Assembly: GCF_000353285.1 (NCBI RefSeq)
Contig: NZ_KB731324.1
Location: forward strand, 4,730,577 to 4,794,576
Direction of reading: 5' to 3'
Source: Leptolyngbya boryana PCC 6306
GTDB lineage: Bacteria > Cyanobacteriota > Cyanobacteriia > Leptolyngbyales > Leptolyngbyaceae
DNA: 64,000 bases
A program made the translations under genes and the position numbers. Shown one piece after another: positions 62,816 through 64,000 of this stretch. The notes under the pieces were generated by a model that saw nothing but the letters and a program-made list of their open reading frames with translations, did not search any database and was not told the DNA's origin. How positions within the stretch are numbered: position 1 is the stretch's first letter; every line of letters starts with the position of its first letter.

Positions 62816-62844
62816 TTGACAACTGTAGTATTAAACTCTAGTAT
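62816..62844 (+). promoter_or_regulatory. Near-consensus sigma-70 promoter
   Basis: -35 TTGACA (62816-62821), 17-base spacer, -10 TAGTAT (62839-62844). It lies between the XRE gene and the plus-strand operon starting at 62926. A second AGTAT direct repeat lies in the spacer. Confidence 0.75.
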
Positions 62845-62925
62845 AGAAGACAAGCAAAGAGAAAGCGCCCCGGTCTGGACAACTGAAAGCGCTTCCCTAA
62901 ACCCCTATTAAGGATTTCAACTATT

Positions 62926-63237
62926 ATGGCTCAACTAATTGGTAATCTCCAAACCCTGAATCGCGATCGCCGCGTCGAAGTCAGTCACACACTAGGCAAG
63001 ATCACAGCCATCCAGCATGGTTACGCGACAACCTACACACTAGAGTGGAGCGGTCACTATCTCGGCGAAACAGTTCAAGGTGCTGACAAGCTCTTCTACG
63101 TTGGCACTGGTCAAGGCTACACGTTACCCGAAGTCGCTCACTATCTTCTGATTCAGTTCCTCGACAAAATTCGCCTCAGCAATGAGTGGGCGTTCAATCA
63201 GCTTATGCAGCAAGAATCTCTGCCTGTTGCTGCTTAA
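62926..63237 (+). CDS. Hypothetical phage protein
   Basis: This 103-residue protein begins MAQLIGNLQTLNRDRRVEVS and has beta-rich parts (TYTLEWSGHYLGETVQGADK) and an aromatic C-terminal helix. It is first behind the near-consensus promoter, so probably an early gene. No family recognised. A hairpin (63244-63266) follows the stop. Confidence 0.6.
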   Translation: MAQLIGNLQTLNRDRRVEVSHTLGKITAIQHGYATTYTLEWSGHYLGETVQGADKLFYVGTGQGYTLPEVAHYLLIQFLDKIRLSNEWAFNQLMQQESLPVAA

Positions 63238-63243
63238 CCTATC

Positions 63244-63266
63244 CGGGGCGATTAATCATCGCCCCG
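63244..63266. terminator. Hairpin after the early gene
   Basis: A 9-bp G/C-rich stem (63244-63252 with 63258-63266, CGGGGCGAT/ATCGCCCCG) and a 5-base loop, without a T-run. Possibly an attenuator or processing site. Confidence 0.55.
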
Positions 63267-63279
63267 CACTCACCATACC

Positions 63280-63305
63280 AATTCGGACAGCGTGTCCGAT
63301 TTCAA
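63280..63305. repeat. Phage palindrome copy 12
   Basis: Core 63284-63298 CGGACAGCGTGTCCG lies between two plus-strand genes, 12 bases before the RBS of the next gene (AAAAAGGAG). Confidence 0.85.
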
Positions 63306-63316
63306 AAAGGAGCATC

Positions 63317-63658
63317 ATGGCGAAATACAAGTTTTTGGAAGAACTAGAAGCGGTCGAAACGAAGTACAAGCGGTTAATCGAGATGCCGCCGAGCAAGCCT
63401 AAATATCGTTTGTGGCAGGTTGTTGAGCACGATCGCGGATACGGCAAAAATAAGGAAACGTCTCTCGGTCGAATTTGCGGGTTTCATTTTGTGCGAGTTG
63501 CGATCGCGCTTTTGGAAGGAGAAGGCTGCGAACCCGGCTGGCGCTATCACGTCGAGACTAACGAGGACATCCTAATTCTGCAAGAGTCCAATATCAAAAG
63601 AGTGGTGGAAGAACCGACTCAGCTTGAGAGGGAGGCTGAAGATGAGCAACCCGAATAA
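63317..63658 (+). CDS. Hypothetical phage protein
   Basis: Start at ATG 63317 (MAKYKFLEELEAVETKYKRL), with AAAAAGGAG five bases upstream, 113 residues. It is mixed alpha/beta with WRYHVETNEDILILQESNIK and an acidic C-terminus. It overlaps the next gene by 17 bases. Unknown function. Confidence 0.6.
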   Translation: MAKYKFLEELEAVETKYKRLIEMPPSKPKYRLWQVVEHDRGYGKNKETSLGRICGFHFVRVAIALLEGEGCEPGWRYHVETNEDILILQESNIKRVVEEPTQLEREAEDEQPE

Positions 63659-63956
63659 TGCTGTCTACGTTTGGAACAATCCGATTTATCGATGGGGTTC
63701 CGGTTTTGTGTACCGAGGTTATTTCATTTGTCCTGTCGATAGTGGTTTTGATTGCCTACTTGGAGTTGCAGTGTTTGACCCTTTCGGGCAGGAGCTTGCT
63801 GACGAAACGACACATCAGCTTGTTTCTTCGATCGAAGAGGTTTGGCAAGTTGGGAAAACCTTTGTTGATTCAGAATTGCGGCGGCTCACTGAAGAGTCTC
63901 CCAATCTTGCCAAAACAATTTTGCTTGCATCTGAGAGGGAGGTTTGCTATGTCTAA
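63642..63956 (+). CDS. Hypothetical phage protein
   Basis: ATG 63642 with GGGAGG upstream gives 104 residues (MSNPNNAVYVWNNPIYRWGS). It is rich in aromatics at the N-terminus and helical at the end. It is translationally coupled to both neighbours (17- and 8-base overlaps). Unknown function. Confidence 0.6.
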   Translation: MSNPNNAVYVWNNPIYRWGSGFVYRGYFICPVDSGFDCLLGVAVFDPFGQELADETTHQLVSSIEEVWQVGKTFVDSELRRLTEESPNLAKTILLASEREVCYV

Positions 63957-64000
63957 CTTTCCAGACTGCCGATTTCAGATTGGACAACGGGTGAGAGTGA
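63949..64000 (+). CDS. Start of a phage gene cut by the right edge
   Basis: ATG 63949, with GAGGGAGG six bases upstream, opens MSNFPDCRFQIGQRVRV. It overlaps the previous gene's stop by 8 bases. Only 17 codons are visible. Confidence 0.55.
   Translation, partial: MSNFPDCRFQIGQRVRV

Larger units (their letters stand above)
30197..64000. mobile_element. Siphovirus-type prophage (right end outside the window)
   Basis: It holds terminase small and large subunits, portal, capsid, tail tube, HK97-gp10-like, a giant tape measure and tail-tip genes. It also has two XRE regulators, a sigma factor, many small ORFs, and a phage-specific dispersed palindrome absent from the host DNA on the left. The left limit is set by the last palindrome copy and the last phage gene. 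The right limit was not reached. No integrase was seen. Confidence 0.85.

Noticed and set aside
30197-63305. Dispersed palindromes as a CRISPR array
   Set aside because: Copies are kilobases apart, irregularly spaced, palindromic and not separated by uniform spacers; no cas genes are seen.
1-64000. Very frequent GCGATCGC octamers
   Set aside because: These are the genome-wide cyanobacterial HIP1 sites, present in host and phage alike, so not a local feature.

Overview
The window is cyanobacterial chromosome carrying a large part of a prophage. The evidence for the host is a high density of the HIP1 octamer GCGATCGC and a set of marker genes: a dnaK3-dnaJ pair, a Ycf20/DUF565 protein, a helical carotenoid protein (stand-alone OCP N-terminal domain), a high-light-inducible protein, a DUF1350 hydrolase, a PilA-type pilin and a cyanobacterial-size ribosomal protein S1. 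A Leptolyngbya-like filamentous host is my guess from gene content; nothing here proves the genus.

Bases 1-30196 are host chromosome. From left to right they hold a truncated fatty acid desaturase, a DUF1350 hydrolase, a degenerate histidine kinase, a secreted protein, a thioredoxin-like [2Fe-2S] protein behind a paired dyad, an L,D-transpeptidase, dnaK3-dnaJ, small conserved proteins, and a Uma2-type nuclease-fold protein. Next comes a surface/pilus block of two SAM methyltransferases, pilin, a TPR-OGT-type glycosyltransferase and an FkbM methyltransferase. The rest is HCP, nrdR, a hybrid kinase-adenylate cyclase, a TonB-like proline-rich protein, an HLIP, an M23 peptidase, a response regulator, a HAD phosphatase and rpsA. 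Several genes are closed by clear hairpin terminators.

Bases about 30197-64000 are a siphovirus-type prophage that runs off the right edge. Head genes lie on the minus strand (terminase small and large, portal, capsid, then a tail-tip/baseplate operon down to 30219). The tail tube, tail accessory proteins and a 2985-residue tape measure lie on the plus strand (49917-61497). Between the two arms (45.3-49.9 kb) is a regulatory island: a ribbon-helix-helix-like protein, a SWIM zinc-finger protein, an unusual sigma factor and a response-regulator-like protein. A candidate repressor with a near-consensus divergent promoter is at 62.5-62.9 kb. No integrase, lysis cassette or replication genes were seen; they may lie to the right.

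The most striking signal is a dispersed near-palindrome with 15-bp core CGGWCASSSTGWCCG flanked by AAAT/ATTT. There are ten intergenic copies, nearly all next to a stop codon, and two in-frame copies inside phage proteins. I saw none in the 30 kb of host DNA. It could be a phage-wide operator system comparable in layout to the stoperators of mycobacteriophage L5, or a phage-specific REP-like/mobile palindrome. The second striking item is the phage sigma factor. Its long C-terminal half carries a zinc-finger-like cysteine quartet, HTH segments and motifs resembling NUMOD/homing-endonuclease DNA-binding modules.
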